64,000 nucleotides of DNA, taken from NCBI GenBank assembly GCA_001942045.1, contig MSTD01000021.1, positions 35,648 through 99,647 of the forward strand. The letters are read 5' to 3'. The position numbers and the translations under genes were made by a program. Shown here one piece after another: positions 45,478 through 53,195 of the stretch. Within the stretch, counting starts at the first letter, position 1; every line of letters begins with the position of its first letter. The notes below the pieces were generated by a model, which worked only from the letters and a program-made list of their open reading frames with translations, was not told the origin of the DNA and searched no databases. This stretch comes from Mycolicibacterium porcinum. Its GTDB lineage: Bacteria; Actinomycetota; Actinomycetes; Mycobacteriales; Mycobacteriaceae.

Positions 45478-45886
45478 TGCCCCTGCCGAGAAGATCATGG
45501 CGATCGTCGGTGATTTCGAGGCCTATCCGCAGTGGAACCCCGAGATCAAGGGCTGCTGGATTTTGGCCCGCTATGACGACGGCCGGCCCAGCCAGTTGCG
45601 GCTCGACGTCGAGATCCAGGGTCAGTCCGGGGTCTTCATCAACGCGGTCTACTACCCCGCCGAGAACCAGATCTTCACGGTGATGCAGCAGGGTGACCAC
45701 TTCACCAAGCAGGAGCAGAGGTTCTCGGTCGTGCCGCTCGGGCCGGACAACACCCTGCTTCAGGTCGACCTCGACGTCGAGGTCAAGCTGCCGGTCCCGG
45801 CCATGATGGTGAAGAAGTTGGCCGGCGACACGCTCGACCATCTGGCGAACGCCCTCGTGGGCCGGGTGCAGCAGCTGTCGGCCTAG
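45446..45886 (+). CDS. SRPBCC/polyketide cyclase-like protein (TB18.5/Rv0164-like)
   Basis: 146 residues with the START/SRPBCC fold pattern: VSKTVEVDAPAEKIMAIVGDFEAYPQWNPEIKG at the start (read in parts), then alternating strands and a long C-terminal helix (MMVKKLAGDTLDHLANAL). The M. tuberculosis counterpart TB18.5 is a conserved antigen of unknown function; a hydrophobic-ligand carrier is likely. Overlaps the thioesterase end and is translated in another frame; co-transcribed. Confidence 0.88.
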   Translation: MPLVSKTVEVDAPAEKIMAIVGDFEAYPQWNPEIKGCWILARYDDGRPSQLRLDVEIQGQSGVFINAVYYPAENQIFTVMQQGDHFTKQEQRFSVVPLGPDNTLLQVDLDVEVKLPVPAMMVKKLAGDTLDHLANALVGRVQQLSA

Positions 45887-46142
45887 GCCGCGCGGTCGGC
45901 CGCTGCCGCCCGCAGTTCGAGTACGCGATTGCGGTGCGGTACTCGGTAGCCCGGGGCATCTCGGCCGGCCGGTATCGGCCGTGCCTGACCCGGTAGACCC
46001 GGCCGTGGTTCATCTCCCACCTCAGCGCGTCCGAAATCGCCTTCGACCGACGCCCTGTGGTGGTGAAGCCTTGGTCCTCGAGCGCATCGACCAGGTCGGC
46101 CACCGATTGCGTGCCGTTTTGCAGCAGCTGCATGGTGAGCAC
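45883..46142 (-). pseudogene. Frameshifted remnant of a small hypothetical gene
   Basis: One frame reads LTMQLLQNGTQSVADLVDAL, then GRRSKAISDALRWEMNHGRVYRVRHGRYRP and MPRATEYRTAIA. The adjacent frame then gives VLELRAAAADRAA and a stop at 45885-45883. Joining them needs one missing base near 45930. Upstream the frame carries LLLRGTNLRYV without a start codon, so the N terminus is also unclear. Without the frameshift the first frame continues to 45783 inside the SRPBCC gene. Resembles a winged-helix-like small protein, but no family is assigned. Its end abuts the TB18.5-like stop. Confidence 0.5.
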
Positions 46143-46619
46143 GTAACGGAGGTTGGTGCCGCGCAGCAGAAGTTTGTCCGCCCATGGCGTTACGGTGCCA
46201 GCAGGGTCTGACAGTCACTCTGGTCGCCGATTTCGGACGGACATCGGATGTGCCCGGCGGCGAGCGACAATTCAGCGACAATCGCCACACGGGTACCACG
46301 GGCCTCGTCAAACCCGTTGTCGCTGAACGTTTTTGCCACTAGTGCATCTCTGGCGCCGTGTGCCTCAGCTGTTCAATGCCCGACTAGCAGCGACTCTGTC
46401 GCTGATATGCGGGCAACCCGAAAACCGTTACGCACGAGGTGGCTTTGCCCTGGAGTGACGCGAGTAATGATCGCATCTGTGACCGGAGATGCGACCGGGG
46501 CAGATGGGGCGATTGTCGCTCGATTGTCGCTGACAGCCGGGCAGGTCCGACATCGATTTCGCGCCACGACACGCCGGCAAAGCTGCGCCGACACGCCGGG
46601 GTCGGCAAGAGCTGAGCAC
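46143..46619. other. Gene-poor stretch with repeated ATTGTCGCT motifs
   Basis: This 477-base gap before the mce1R stop contains only the doubtful small ORF at 46190-46339. It shows GGCGATTGTCGCT at 46508-46520 and its perfect inverse AGCGACAATCGCC at 46273-46285, each beside a second ATTGTCGCT copy (46523-46531; 46262-46270), plus single TGTCGCTGA copies near 46319 and 46398. No terminator, tRNA or transposase is visible. Confidence 0.6.
46190..46339 (-). CDS. Possible 49-residue ORF upstream of the remnant gene
   Basis: From GTG 46339 it reads AKTFSDNGFDEARGTRVAIV, AELSLAAGHIRCPSEIGD, then QSDCQTLLAP and TAA. Amino-acid composition looks protein-like and it lies directly upstream of the remnant at 45883-46142, but there is no clear ribosome binding site and it may itself be decayed coding sequence. 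Confidence 0.3.
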   Translation of the reverse strand: MAKTFSDNGFDEARGTRVAIVAELSLAAGHIRCPSEIGDQSDCQTLLAP

Positions 46620-47312
46620 TCAGTCCCACATCCCGATGTCGTTCAGCCGGTCGATGAGCCGCTGCGCGGCGTCGGTGAACTGGTTGGCGTTGAGTTCCAC
46701 CGCGGCGTCGGTATCGCGCCGGCGCAGTGCGTCGATCAGCAACCGGTGATTCTCGACGGCCTCGGTGCCCCACTTCGGATCGGTCGAATAGATCAGCGCA
46801 GGAAGATACCGGGCGACGTGCAGCAGGAACCAGGCCAGCTTGATCCGGCCGCTGGCGTGGTTGAAGGCCCGATGAAAGGCGAATTCGGCCGACGAGATCG
46901 CCACGGGGTCGTGCTGGGACACCGCGGCCGCGAGCTCGGCGTTGAGCTGCTCCAACTCATCGATCTCCGCCGGGGTGATCCGGGTGGTGGCGGTGGCGGC
47001 CAGCTTGCGCGCGATGGTGGCCTGTAGCCAGAAGATGTCCTCGACGTCGGCGCGGGTCAGTGGCACCACGACGTGTCCGCGGTTGGGCTCCAACTGCACC
47101 ATGCCCTCACCGCGGAGCGTGCGCAGAGCCTCCCGCACGGGCGTGATACTGACGCCGAGTGCCGCCGCGGTCTCGTCGAGCCGGATGAATGTCCCGGGCC
47201 GCAGCACCCCGGTCATGATCTCGGCCCGCAGTTGGGCGGCAACCTCGTCGGAAAGTTGCTCGCGCCGTCCCCCGCGACGACGTTGCACGGCCGCTCTGGC
47301 AGGTGCATTCAC
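46620..47312 (-). CDS. mce1R: GntR/FadR-family repressor of the mce1 operon
   Basis: 230 residues. The winged helix-turn-helix spans about residues 18-85 (EQLSDEVAAQLRAEIMTGVL; ALGVSITPVREALRTLRGEGMVQLEPNRGHVV), followed by a FCD-type all-helical ligand domain with the metal-binding HRAFNHASG and ENHRLLIDALRRRD. GTG 47312 start; a much longer frame to 48647 is antisense to fadD5. Divergent from fadD5, exactly as Rv0165c (Mce1R) from Rv0166. Mce1R represses mce1 and responds to fatty-acyl signals in M. tuberculosis. Confidence 0.92.
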   Translation of the reverse strand: MNAPARAAVQRRRGGRREQLSDEVAAQLRAEIMTGVLRPGTFIRLDETAAALGVSITPVREALRTLRGEGMVQLEPNRGHVVVPLTRADVEDIFWLQATIARKLAATATTRITPAEIDELEQLNAELAAAVSQHDPVAISSAEFAFHRAFNHASGRIKLAWFLLHVARYLPALIYSTDPKWGTEAVENHRLLIDALRRRDTDAAVELNANQFTDAAQRLIDRLNDIGMWD

Positions 47313-47386
47313 GCGTATCCGGTCGCCTTTCTTTGGGCTTGTCGCCGAGGCGCCGAGGCCATAGTGTGACCGAGGCAACCCCAATG

Positions 47387-47396
47387 TTTGATCAAA
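47387..47396. promoter_or_regulatory. Palindrome in the mce1R-fadD5 gap, candidate Mce1R operator
   Basis: TTTGATCAAA is a perfect 10-bp palindrome, extended to ATGTTTGATCAAATAT with one mismatched pair (47384-47399). It is in the only AT-rich patch of the divergent gap, 43 bases before the probable fadD5 start. Confidence 0.5.
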
Positions 47397-47438
47397 TATA
47401 AAATTCGTGCAACTCAATACCCATGGAGTACAGATCCG

Positions 47439-49028
47439 TTGACTGCCGAGCCGTTCCCCACTGAGCAGCCGTACTTGGCCCGCCGTCAGAACTGGTCCAA
47501 CCAACTCACCCGGCATGCCCTGATGCAGCCCGAGAAAACCGCCCTGCGGTTCCTGGGACACACCACGACGTGGCGCGAGCTCGACGATCGCGTGACCAAG
47601 CTGGCGGGGGCGCTCAGCCGGCGCGGCATCGGATTCGGCGACCGCGTGCTGATCCTGATGCTCAACCGCCCGGAGTTCATCGAGGCGATGCTGGCGGCCA
47701 ACAGGCTCGGCGCCATCGCGGTCCCGGTGAACTTCCGGATGACCCCGCCGGAGATCGCCTTCCTGGTCAGTGACTGCGCGGCGCGCGTCATCGTCACCGA
47801 GCCCGTACTGGCCGGCGTCGCCACGGCCGTGCGCGATCTCGATGCCACGCTGTCGACGGTCATCGTGGCCGACGCCCCGACGGAAGACGGCATCCTGGGC
47901 TATGAGGATCTGATCGCCGAAGATGGTGAGCCCGCGGCCCCGGTCGACATCCCCAGCGATGCCCCCGCGCTGATCATGTACACCTCCGGCACCACCGGCC
48001 GACCCAAGGGCGCGGTGCTGACCCACAACAACTTGGTCGGGCAGGGCATGACCAACTTGTTCACCACTGGGGTCGACATCAACAACGACGTCGGCTTCAT
48101 CGGCGTCCCGCTGTTCCACATCGCCGGCGTCGCCGGAAACGTGAACACGGGCCTCACCCTCGGCCTGCCCACGGTGATCTACCCGCTCGGCGCGTTCGAC
48201 CCGGGTGCGTTGCTCGACGTGCTGGCGGCCGAGAAGGTCACCGCTATTTTCCTGGTGCCCGCGCAGTGGCAGGCGGTATGCGCCGAGCAGAAAGCCAATC
48301 CGCGCGAACTTTGCCTGCGGTCCCTGTCCTGGGGCGCCGCGCCGGCGTCGGACACGTTGCTCCGTGCAATGGCCGAGACGTTCCCGGGTAGCCAGATCCT
48401 GGCAGCGTTCGGGCAGACCGAGATGTCCCCGGTCACTTGCATGTTGTTGGCGGACGATGCAATTCGCAAGCTCGGCTCGGTGGGGCAGGTCATCCCGACC
48501 GTCTCGGCCCGCATCGTGGACGAGAACATGAACGACGTCCCGGTCGGTGAGGTGGGCGAGATCGTTTACCGTGCCCCAACTTTGATGGCCGGCTACTGGA
48601 ACAACCCCAAGGCCACGGCCGAGGCGTTCGCCGGCGGCTGGTTCCACTCAGGAGATCTCGTGCGTCAGGACGAGGAGGGCTACATCTGGGTGGTGGACCG
48701 CAAGAAGGACATGATCATCTCTGGCGGCGAGAACATCTACTGCGCCGAGGTGGAGAACGTCCTGGCCGGTCATCCGTCCATCACCGAGGTCGCCGTGATC
48801 GGCCGTCACGACGAGAAATGGGGCGAGGTGCCGGTTGCGGTGGTGGCCCTCACCAGAGGTGACGCCCTCAGTCTCGGTGATCTCGACGGCTTTCTCAACG
48901 AACGGCTGGCGCGCTACAAGCACCCGAAGGCCCTCGAAATCGTCGACGCCCTGCCTCGCAACCCATCGGGCAAGGTGCTCAAGACCGAACTCAGGGAGCG
49001 CTTCGGTTCGCCGATCAACGCCCAGTAG
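47439..49028 (+). CDS. fadD5: Long-chain fatty-acid-CoA ligase FadD5
   Basis: 529-residue ANL-superfamily acyl-CoA synthetase. The P-loop MYTSGTTGRPKG near residues 180-191, the substrate loop LAAFGQTEMSPVT, the hinge region HSGDLVRQDEEGYIWVVDRKKDMI and the catalytic Lys in PSGKVLKTELRERF are present. No ATG or GTG is suitable; TTG 47439 with GGAG ten bases upstream begins just before the conserved EQPYLARRQNW, so it is chosen over TTG 47388, which overlaps the operator palindrome. First gene of mce1; activates fatty acids brought in by the transporter. Confidence 0.9.
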   Translation: MTAEPFPTEQPYLARRQNWSNQLTRHALMQPEKTALRFLGHTTTWRELDDRVTKLAGALSRRGIGFGDRVLILMLNRPEFIEAMLAANRLGAIAVPVNFRMTPPEIAFLVSDCAARVIVTEPVLAGVATAVRDLDATLSTVIVADAPTEDGILGYEDLIAEDGEPAAPVDIPSDAPALIMYTSGTTGRPKGAVLTHNNLVGQGMTNLFTTGVDINNDVGFIGVPLFHIAGVAGNVNTGLTLGLPTVIYPLGAFDPGALLDVLAAEKVTAIFLVPAQWQAVCAEQKANPRELCLRSLSWGAAPASDTLLRAMAETFPGSQILAAFGQTEMSPVTCMLLADDAIRKLGSVGQVIPTVSARIVDENMNDVPVGEVGEIVYRAPTLMAGYWNNPKATAEAFAGGWFHSGDLVRQDEEGYIWVVDRKKDMIISGGENIYCAEVENVLAGHPSITEVAVIGRHDEKWGEVPVAVVALTRGDALSLGDLDGFLNERLARYKHPKALEIVDALPRNPSGKVLKTELRERFGSPINAQ

Positions 49029-49187
49029 TGTTTGACGTTTACGAAAGTAACTCGGCGTCAACGGTTTCTGCAGGTCGCCACGAAAGTTTGCTGTCATTGC
49101 ATGCCGTTGTTAACGGTTGATGGCACAATCCACCCGATGCGGTGCACGGCCCGGTTTCCATCGGGTACAGTCCGGTGGTCTCAATTA

Positions 49188-49201
49188 CTACTCGCGAGTA
49201 G
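49188..49201. promoter_or_regulatory. Perfect 14-bp palindrome between fadD5 and yrbE1A
   Basis: CTACTCG-CGAGTAG in the 242-base gap. CCGTT-GTT-AACGG (49104-49116) and a CACAAT hexamer (49124-49129) lie upstream of it. An internal promoter has been reported in the equivalent gap of M. tuberculosis mce1; these are candidate control sites. Confidence 0.45.
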
Positions 49202-49270
49202 GGAGAGACGGATCACACAAGCTGACAGGCGACGAGGAGGGGGCGTGCGACACGTCCAGGGGGCGCACCG

Positions 49271-50071
49271 GTGACGGCGCCTGCCGACGGGCTCGTCGGC
49301 TACGTACGTGGTCAATTGGAGAAGCCGCTGGCTATGGTCGGTGGCTTCTTCAAGATGACCGTGCTCACCGGAAAGGCCTTTGTCACACGGCCATTCCAGT
49401 GGAAAGAGTTCGTGCTGCAGAGCTGGTTCCTGATCCGGGTGGCATTCCTGCCCACGCTCGCGGTGTCGATCCCACTGACCGTGCTCATCATCTTCACGCT
49501 CAACATCCTGTTGGCGGAGTTCGGTGCGGCTGACGTCTCCGGCGCCGGCGCGGCACTGGGCGCGGTCACGCAGTTGGGTCCTCTGGTCACGGTGCTCGTC
49601 GTGGCCGGTGCCGGATCGACCGCAATTTGCGCAGACCTCGGCGCCCGCACCGTCCGTGAAGAGATCGACGCGCTCGAGGTGCTGGGCATCGACCCCATCG
49701 AGCGGCTCGTCGTTCCGCGCGTCGTCGCATCCACCTTCGTGGCCTTCATGCTCAACGGCGCGGTGATCACCATCGGATTGATCGGTGGCTTCTTCTTCGG
49801 TGTCTACGTCCAGAACGTGTCCGCCGGTGCCTATGTGTCCACCCTGACCCTGCTGACCGGATTCCCCGAGGTGATGATCTCGGTCGTGAAGGCCACCCTG
49901 TTCGGTCTGATCGCCGGACTGGTCGGCTGCTACCGGGGCCTGACGGTGGCCGGTGGCTCCAAGGGTGTCGGCACCGCGGTGAACGAGACCCTGGTGTTGT
50001 GCGTGGTGGCATTGTTCGCAGTCAACGTCGTGCTCACCACCATCGGTGTGCGGTTCGGAACAGGGCACTGA
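49271..50071 (+). CDS. yrbE1A: Mce1 permease subunit YrbE1A
   Basis: 266-residue MlaE-type permease with about five membrane helices. Conserved YrbE features are LGPLVTVLVVAGAGSTAICADLGARTVREEIDALEVLGIDPIERLVVPRV (read in parts, residues 102-150) and VGCYRGLTVAGGSKGVGTAVNE. Together with YrbE1B it forms the membrane channel of the Mce1 ABC-type lipid importer, powered by an MceG ATPase encoded elsewhere. GTG 49271 gives the same N terminus as in M. tuberculosis (265 residues). Confidence 0.93.
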   Translation: MTAPADGLVGYVRGQLEKPLAMVGGFFKMTVLTGKAFVTRPFQWKEFVLQSWFLIRVAFLPTLAVSIPLTVLIIFTLNILLAEFGAADVSGAGAALGAVTQLGPLVTVLVVAGAGSTAICADLGARTVREEIDALEVLGIDPIERLVVPRVVASTFVAFMLNGAVITIGLIGGFFFGVYVQNVSAGAYVSTLTLLTGFPEVMISVVKATLFGLIAGLVGCYRGLTVAGGSKGVGTAVNETLVLCVVALFAVNVVLTTIGVRFGTGH

Positions 50072-50072
50072 C

Positions 50073-50942
50073 ATGAGTACTGCAACAGTCCTTCGGTCCC
50101 GGTTCCCCCGGGCGTTCTCGCGCACCTCAGAGATCGCGGGCACCCCGGGCCGGTTCCTCGACAGCATGGGCCACGTCGCGTGGTTCGTCGTCCAGGCGAT
50201 CGGCTCCATCCCGCACGCGTTCCGGCACTACCGCCGTGAAGCGCTGCGCCTGGTCGCCGAGATCGGTATGGGCACCGGCGCCATGGCCGTCATCGGCGGC
50301 ACCGTGGCCATCATCGGTTTCGTCACGCTGTCGGCCGGCTCCCTGATCGCCATCCAGGGCTTCGCATCCCTGGGCAACATCGGCGTCGAGGCCTTCACCG
50401 GCTTCTTCGCCGCCCTGGCAAACATCCGCGTCGTTGCCCCGGTCGTCACGGGACAGGCGCTGGCTTCCACCGTCGGCGCCGGTGCCACCGCCGAACTCGG
50501 CGCCATGCGCATCAGCGAAGAGGTCGACGCGCTGGAAGTCATGGGTATCCGGTCGATCTCGTACCTGGTGTCCACCCGCATCATCGCCGGGTCGATCGTG
50601 ATCATCCCGCTGTACGCGATGGCGATCCTGCTGTCCTTCCTGTCGGCGCAGTTCGTCACGACGGTCTTCTACTCCCAGTCAGTGGGTACGTATGAGCACT
50701 ACTTCCATACGTTCCTGCGCGTCGACGACGTGATGTGGTCCTTCCTTCAGGTCATCGTCATGTCCGTCGTGGTCATGTTGAACCACTGCTACTTCGGCTA
50801 CTACGCCAGTGGCGGTGCTGTCGGTGTGGGTGAGGCAGTAGGGAGGTCGATGCGAACCTCGTTGATCGCAATCGTGTTGGTGGTCCTGTTGGCATCGTTG
50901 GCGCTCTACGGCACCGACCCCAACTTCAACCTCACGGTGTAG
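50073..50942 (+). CDS. yrbE1B: Mce1 permease subunit YrbE1B
   Basis: 289-residue second MlaE-type permease. VAPVVTGQALASTVGAGATAELGAMRISEEVDALEVMGI carries the coupling EExDALxxMGI loop thought to contact the ATPase. ATG 50073 is one base after the yrbE1A stop; length equals that of M. tuberculosis YrbE1B. About five hydrophobic helices. Confidence 0.93.
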   Translation: MSTATVLRSRFPRAFSRTSEIAGTPGRFLDSMGHVAWFVVQAIGSIPHAFRHYRREALRLVAEIGMGTGAMAVIGGTVAIIGFVTLSAGSLIAIQGFASLGNIGVEAFTGFFAALANIRVVAPVVTGQALASTVGAGATAELGAMRISEEVDALEVMGIRSISYLVSTRIIAGSIVIIPLYAMAILLSFLSAQFVTTVFYSQSVGTYEHYFHTFLRVDDVMWSFLQVIVMSVVVMLNHCYFGYYASGGAVGVGEAVGRSMRTSLIAIVLVVLLASLALYGTDPNFNLTV

Positions 50943-50946
50943 CGGC

Positions 50947-52167
50947 ATGACGGCACCTCAAGCTTCTCTGAACAAGCCGAAGATCCCGCCGTACAAGCTG
51001 GCCGGACTGGTGCTCGCACTCGTCACCGCGGTGGTCTTCGCGCTGACCTGGATGCAGTTCCGCGGGTCCTTCGAGAAGAAGGCGCAGCTGACCGTGTTGT
51101 CCGGGCGGGCGGGTCTGTCGATGGATCCGGGCTCGAAGGTGACGTTCAACGGTGTGCCGATCGGGCGGTTGGCGTCGATCGATGTGGTGACCGTCGATGA
51201 CAATCCGGAAGCCAAGCTGACTCTGGATGTCAAGCCGCAGTACCTGAAGTTGATTCCGGAGAATGTGACCGCGGAGCTGCGGGCGACCACGGTGTTCGGC
51301 AACAAGTACATCTCGTTCCTGTCGCCGTCGAACCCGTCGGCCAAGCGGTTGACGCCGGACACGCCGATCCGTGCGCAGGGGGTGACGACGGAGTTCAACA
51401 CGCTGTTCGAGACGATCACTGCGATCTCTGAGCAGATCGACCCGATCAAGCTGAATCAGACGCTGACTGCGACGGCGCAGGCGCTGGACGGGTTGGGGGA
51501 CAAGTTCGGTCAGTCGATCGTCAACGGCAATGACATTCTGGCCGACCTGAATCCGCGGATGCCTCAGATCCGTCGGGACACCAAAGGGCTGGCGGATCTG
51601 GGTGAGGTGTATGCGAATGCCGCGCCGGATCTGTTCGACGGGTTGACCAATGCGGTGACCACGGCGCGCACGCTCAATGAGCAGCGCGGCAATCTGGATC
51701 AGGCGTTGGTCGCGGCGGTCGGTTTCGGCAATACCGGTGGTGACATCTTCGAGCGCGGCGGTCCGTATCTGGTTCGTGGTGCCCAGGATCTGCTGCCCAC
51801 CTCGGCGCTGCTGGACAAGTACAGCCCGGCGCTGTTCTGCACGATCCGCAACTACCACGACGCCGGGCCGAAACTGGCCGGCGCGCTTGGTGGTAACGGC
51901 TACTCGCTGCAGACGCATTCGCTGGTGGTCGGCGTCGGCAACCCGTACGTCTATCCGGACAACCTGCCGCGGGTCAATGCCAAGGGTGGGCCCGAGGGCC
52001 GGCCCGGCTGCTGGCAGCCGGTGACGAAAGACCTGTGGCCCATGCCGTACCTGGTGATGGATACCGGTGCATCGATCGCCCCGTACAACCACCTCGAGAT
52101 GGGTCAACCGCTCGTGGCCGAGTATGTGTGGGGCCGCCAAGTGGGGGAGAACACGATCAACCCATGA
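50947..52167 (+). CDS. mce1A: Mce family protein Mce1A
   Basis: 406 residues. One N-terminal membrane helix (about 18-38), then the MCE/MlaD domain (about 42-125) with GLSMDPGSKVTFNGVPIGRL, then a long helical domain and a conserved Mce C-terminal part (QDLLPTSALLDKYSPALFC). Six such subunits form a periplasmic tunnel carrying fatty or mycolic acids from the outer membrane to YrbE1AB. M. tuberculosis Mce1A is longer (454 residues); the missing part is at the C terminus. Stop overlaps mce1B by four bases. Confidence 0.92.
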   Translation: MTAPQASLNKPKIPPYKLAGLVLALVTAVVFALTWMQFRGSFEKKAQLTVLSGRAGLSMDPGSKVTFNGVPIGRLASIDVVTVDDNPEAKLTLDVKPQYLKLIPENVTAELRATTVFGNKYISFLSPSNPSAKRLTPDTPIRAQGVTTEFNTLFETITAISEQIDPIKLNQTLTATAQALDGLGDKFGQSIVNGNDILADLNPRMPQIRRDTKGLADLGEVYANAAPDLFDGLTNAVTTARTLNEQRGNLDQALVAAVGFGNTGGDIFERGGPYLVRGAQDLLPTSALLDKYSPALFCTIRNYHDAGPKLAGALGGNGYSLQTHSLVVGVGNPYVYPDNLPRVNAKGGPEGRPGCWQPVTKDLWPMPYLVMDTGASIAPYNHLEMGQPLVAEYVWGRQVGENTINP

Positions 52168-53195
52168 GCATCAAGGGCACGCTTATCAAGCTCGGCATCT
52201 TCTCACTGGTGCTGCTCACCTTCACTGCGATCATCTTCGTGGTCTTCGGTCAGATCCGGTTCAACCGGACCTCCGAGTACTCGGCGATCTTCAAGAACGT
52301 CAGCGGTCTGCGCACCGGGCAGTTCGTCCGTGCGTCCGGTGTCGAGGTCGGCAAGGTCTCGGGCGTCAAGCTGGTCAACGGTGGCCAGCAGGCCGAGGTC
52401 ACGTTCAACGTCGAGAAGTCGCTGCCGTTGTTCGACCAGACCACGGCCGCGATCCGCTACCAGGACCTGATCGGTAACCGCTACCTGGAGCTCAAGCGCG
52501 GTGAGAGCAACACGAAGATCCCGCCGGGCAGCACCATTCCGCTGGAACGTACCGAGCCCGCGCTCGACCTCGACGCGCTCGTCGGCGGTTTCCGGCCGCT
52601 GTTCCAGTCGTTGAGCCCGGAGAAGGTCAACACCATCTCCAAGTCGATCATCACGATCTTCCAGGGGCAGGGCGGCACCATCAACGACATCCTGGACCAG
52701 ACGGCGCAGCTCACCCAGAGCATCGCCGATCGGGATCAGGCCATCGGTGAGGTGATCAAGAACCTCAACATCGTCCTGGACACCACCGTCGCGCATCAGC
52801 AGCAGTTCGATGACACCCTCAAGAACTTCGAGACGCTGATCACCGGGTTGAAGAACCGGGCCGATCCGATCGGATCCTCGGTGGCCAACATCAGCAACGC
52901 GGCCGGCTCGCTGGCGGACCTGTTGTCCGACAACCGTCCGCTGCTCAAGGACACCGTCGGCTACCTCGAGGTGATCCAGCAGCCGCTGATCGACCAGAAG
53001 CAGCAGCTGAACGACATCCTGGTGCAGTTCCCGCAAGCGTTGAAGATCATCGGTCGTGCCGGTGGCATCTACGGTGACTTCTTCAACTTCTACGCCTGCG
53101 ATCTCTCGTTGAAGCTCAACGGGTTGCAGCCAGGTGGCCCTGTCCGAACCGTCAGACTCAGTTCACAGCCGTCGGGTAGGTGCACGCCGAGATGA
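52164..53195 (+). CDS. mce1B: Mce family protein Mce1B
   Basis: 343 residues: N-terminal membrane helix (about 10-30), MCE domain (about 35-115, NVSGLRTGQFVRASGVEVGKV), and coiled helices to the C terminus, which lacks the proline-rich tail of Mce1C and Mce1D. ATG 52164 lies inside the mce1A stop, and its TGA overlaps mce1C. Structural subunit of the Mce1 tunnel. Confidence 0.92.
   Translation: MSIKGTLIKLGIFSLVLLTFTAIIFVVFGQIRFNRTSEYSAIFKNVSGLRTGQFVRASGVEVGKVSGVKLVNGGQQAEVTFNVEKSLPLFDQTTAAIRYQDLIGNRYLELKRGESNTKIPPGSTIPLERTEPALDLDALVGGFRPLFQSLSPEKVNTISKSIITIFQGQGGTINDILDQTAQLTQSIADRDQAIGEVIKNLNIVLDTTVAHQQQFDDTLKNFETLITGLKNRADPIGSSVANISNAAGSLADLLSDNRPLLKDTVGYLEVIQQPLIDQKQQLNDILVQFPQALKIIGRAGGIYGDFFNFYACDLSLKLNGLQPGGPVRTVRLSSQPSGRCTPR

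Noticed and set aside
47313..48647. Upstream extension of the mce1R frame (antisense to fadD5)
   Set aside because: Only the first 230 codons from GTG 47312 match a GntR regulator; the rest mirrors fadD5 codons and reflects high-GC open frames.
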